Assembly (NCBI GenBank): GCA_964444685.1
Contig: CAYUIG010000097.1
Coordinates: forward strand, 1-6,419
Direction of reading: 5' to 3'
Source: CAYUIG01 sp964444685
Lineage (GTDB): Bacteria; Gemmatimonadota; Gemmatimonadetes; Longimicrobiales; RSA9
Length of the DNA: 6,419 bases
The position numbers and the translations under genes are program-made. Numbering within the stretch: position 1 is the stretch's first letter; each line of letters begins with the position of its first letter. Below are positions 6,302-6,419 of this stretch, piece after piece. Under the pieces are notes generated by a model. That model had not been told where the DNA came from. It was given only the letters and a program-made list of their open reading frames with translations, and ran no database searches.

Positions 6302-6419
6302 GGGCTTTCCTCCTGCGAACGTCAATCTTCACCACAGAGCCGCAGAGAACACGGAGAACAGACAGCATTAACCGCCGAGGACGCCGACGACGCTTGAGTC
6401 CGCGCCGCCACCACCCTCG
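6267..6419. other. Intergenic region upstream of era
   Basis: This stretch of about 150 bases holds the repeat and the candidate promoter listed separately. It also has, on the minus strand, an AGGAGGAAA box (6314-6306) that looks like a ribosome-binding site but is followed by no ATG, GTG or TTG at a usable distance. The last 25 bases at the right edge show no gene signal that I can support, and the gene upstream of era lies outside the window. Confidence 0.55.
6330..6396. repeat. Degenerate 9-nt-periodic intergenic repeat (TTEDTED/TAEDAED type)
   Basis: Read on the plus strand, two blocks of about 9-nt units occur. The first (6330-6360) runs CACCACAGAG, CGCAGAGA, ACACGGAGA, ACAGA. The second (6371-6396) runs CCGCCGAGG, ACGCCGACG, ACGCTTGAG. 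In frame the second block reads LTAEDADDA and the first resembles TTE..AENTEN with a one-base slip. From memory, dispersed repeats that give spurious peptides such as FTTEDTEDTE and TAEDAEDAE are common between genes in many large environmental bacterial genomes. The copy here lies just upstream of the era promoter region and is partly decayed. Its function is unknown. Confidence 0.6.

Noticed and set aside
6306..6314. AGGAGGAAA box as a ribosome-binding site for a gene upstream of or within the era leader
   Set aside because: No ATG, GTG or TTG follows at 4-12 nt, so it cannot be tied to a start codon; it is probably chance or a remnant.
6249..6368. An N-terminal extension of Era starting at 6368
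   Set aside because: The extra residues (MLSVLRVLCGSVVKIDV...) are translated from the intergenic repeat and lie upstream of the normal Era N-terminus.

Overview
This 6.4-kb window is GC-rich and densely packed, and every gene I can support lies on the minus strand, so transcription runs from right to left. Two envelope-type proteins (a PorV/PorQ-like barrel and a secreted protein with a PGLGQ motif), a GGDEF protein of the HIGGDDF type and an MJ0042-type zinc ribbon suggest a Gram-negative soil or environmental lineage of the Gemmatimonadota or FCB kind. That placement is inference from gene content and style; no 16S rRNA or other decisive marker is present.

In transcription order the layout is as follows. 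First comes a short intergenic leader (about 6267-6419) holding a degenerate 9-nt-periodic repeat and a possible promoter. Then follow era (GTPase for 30S assembly), a 55-residue Trm112-like zinc protein, a PorV/PorQ-like outer-membrane barrel, a secreted or membrane-anchored protein resembling DUF5683, rnr (RNase R), a pseudo-receiver/GGDEF protein, and the first 64 codons of an MJ0042-type zinc-ribbon protein that runs off the left edge.

Gene junctions are extremely tight. There are 2 nt between era and the Trm112-like gene, a 23-nt overlap into the barrel gene, 1 nt before the secreted-protein gene, an overlap of 7 nt (or 1 nt if TAATG is used) into rnr, 39 nt before the GGDEF gene, and a 4-nt ATGA overlap into the zinc-ribbon gene. 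This looks like one operon with translational coupling.

The theme is mixed. Era, the Trm112-like protein and RNase R belong to ribosome assembly, methylation of the translation machinery and RNA turnover. Two envelope proteins sit in the middle and a signalling protein follows. No mobile element, CRISPR array, tRNA or rRNA gene was found. I do not see a clearly novel system. The points most worth a second look are the repeat upstream of era, the two adjacent envelope genes inside a translation operon, and the GGDDF/pseudo-receiver protein.
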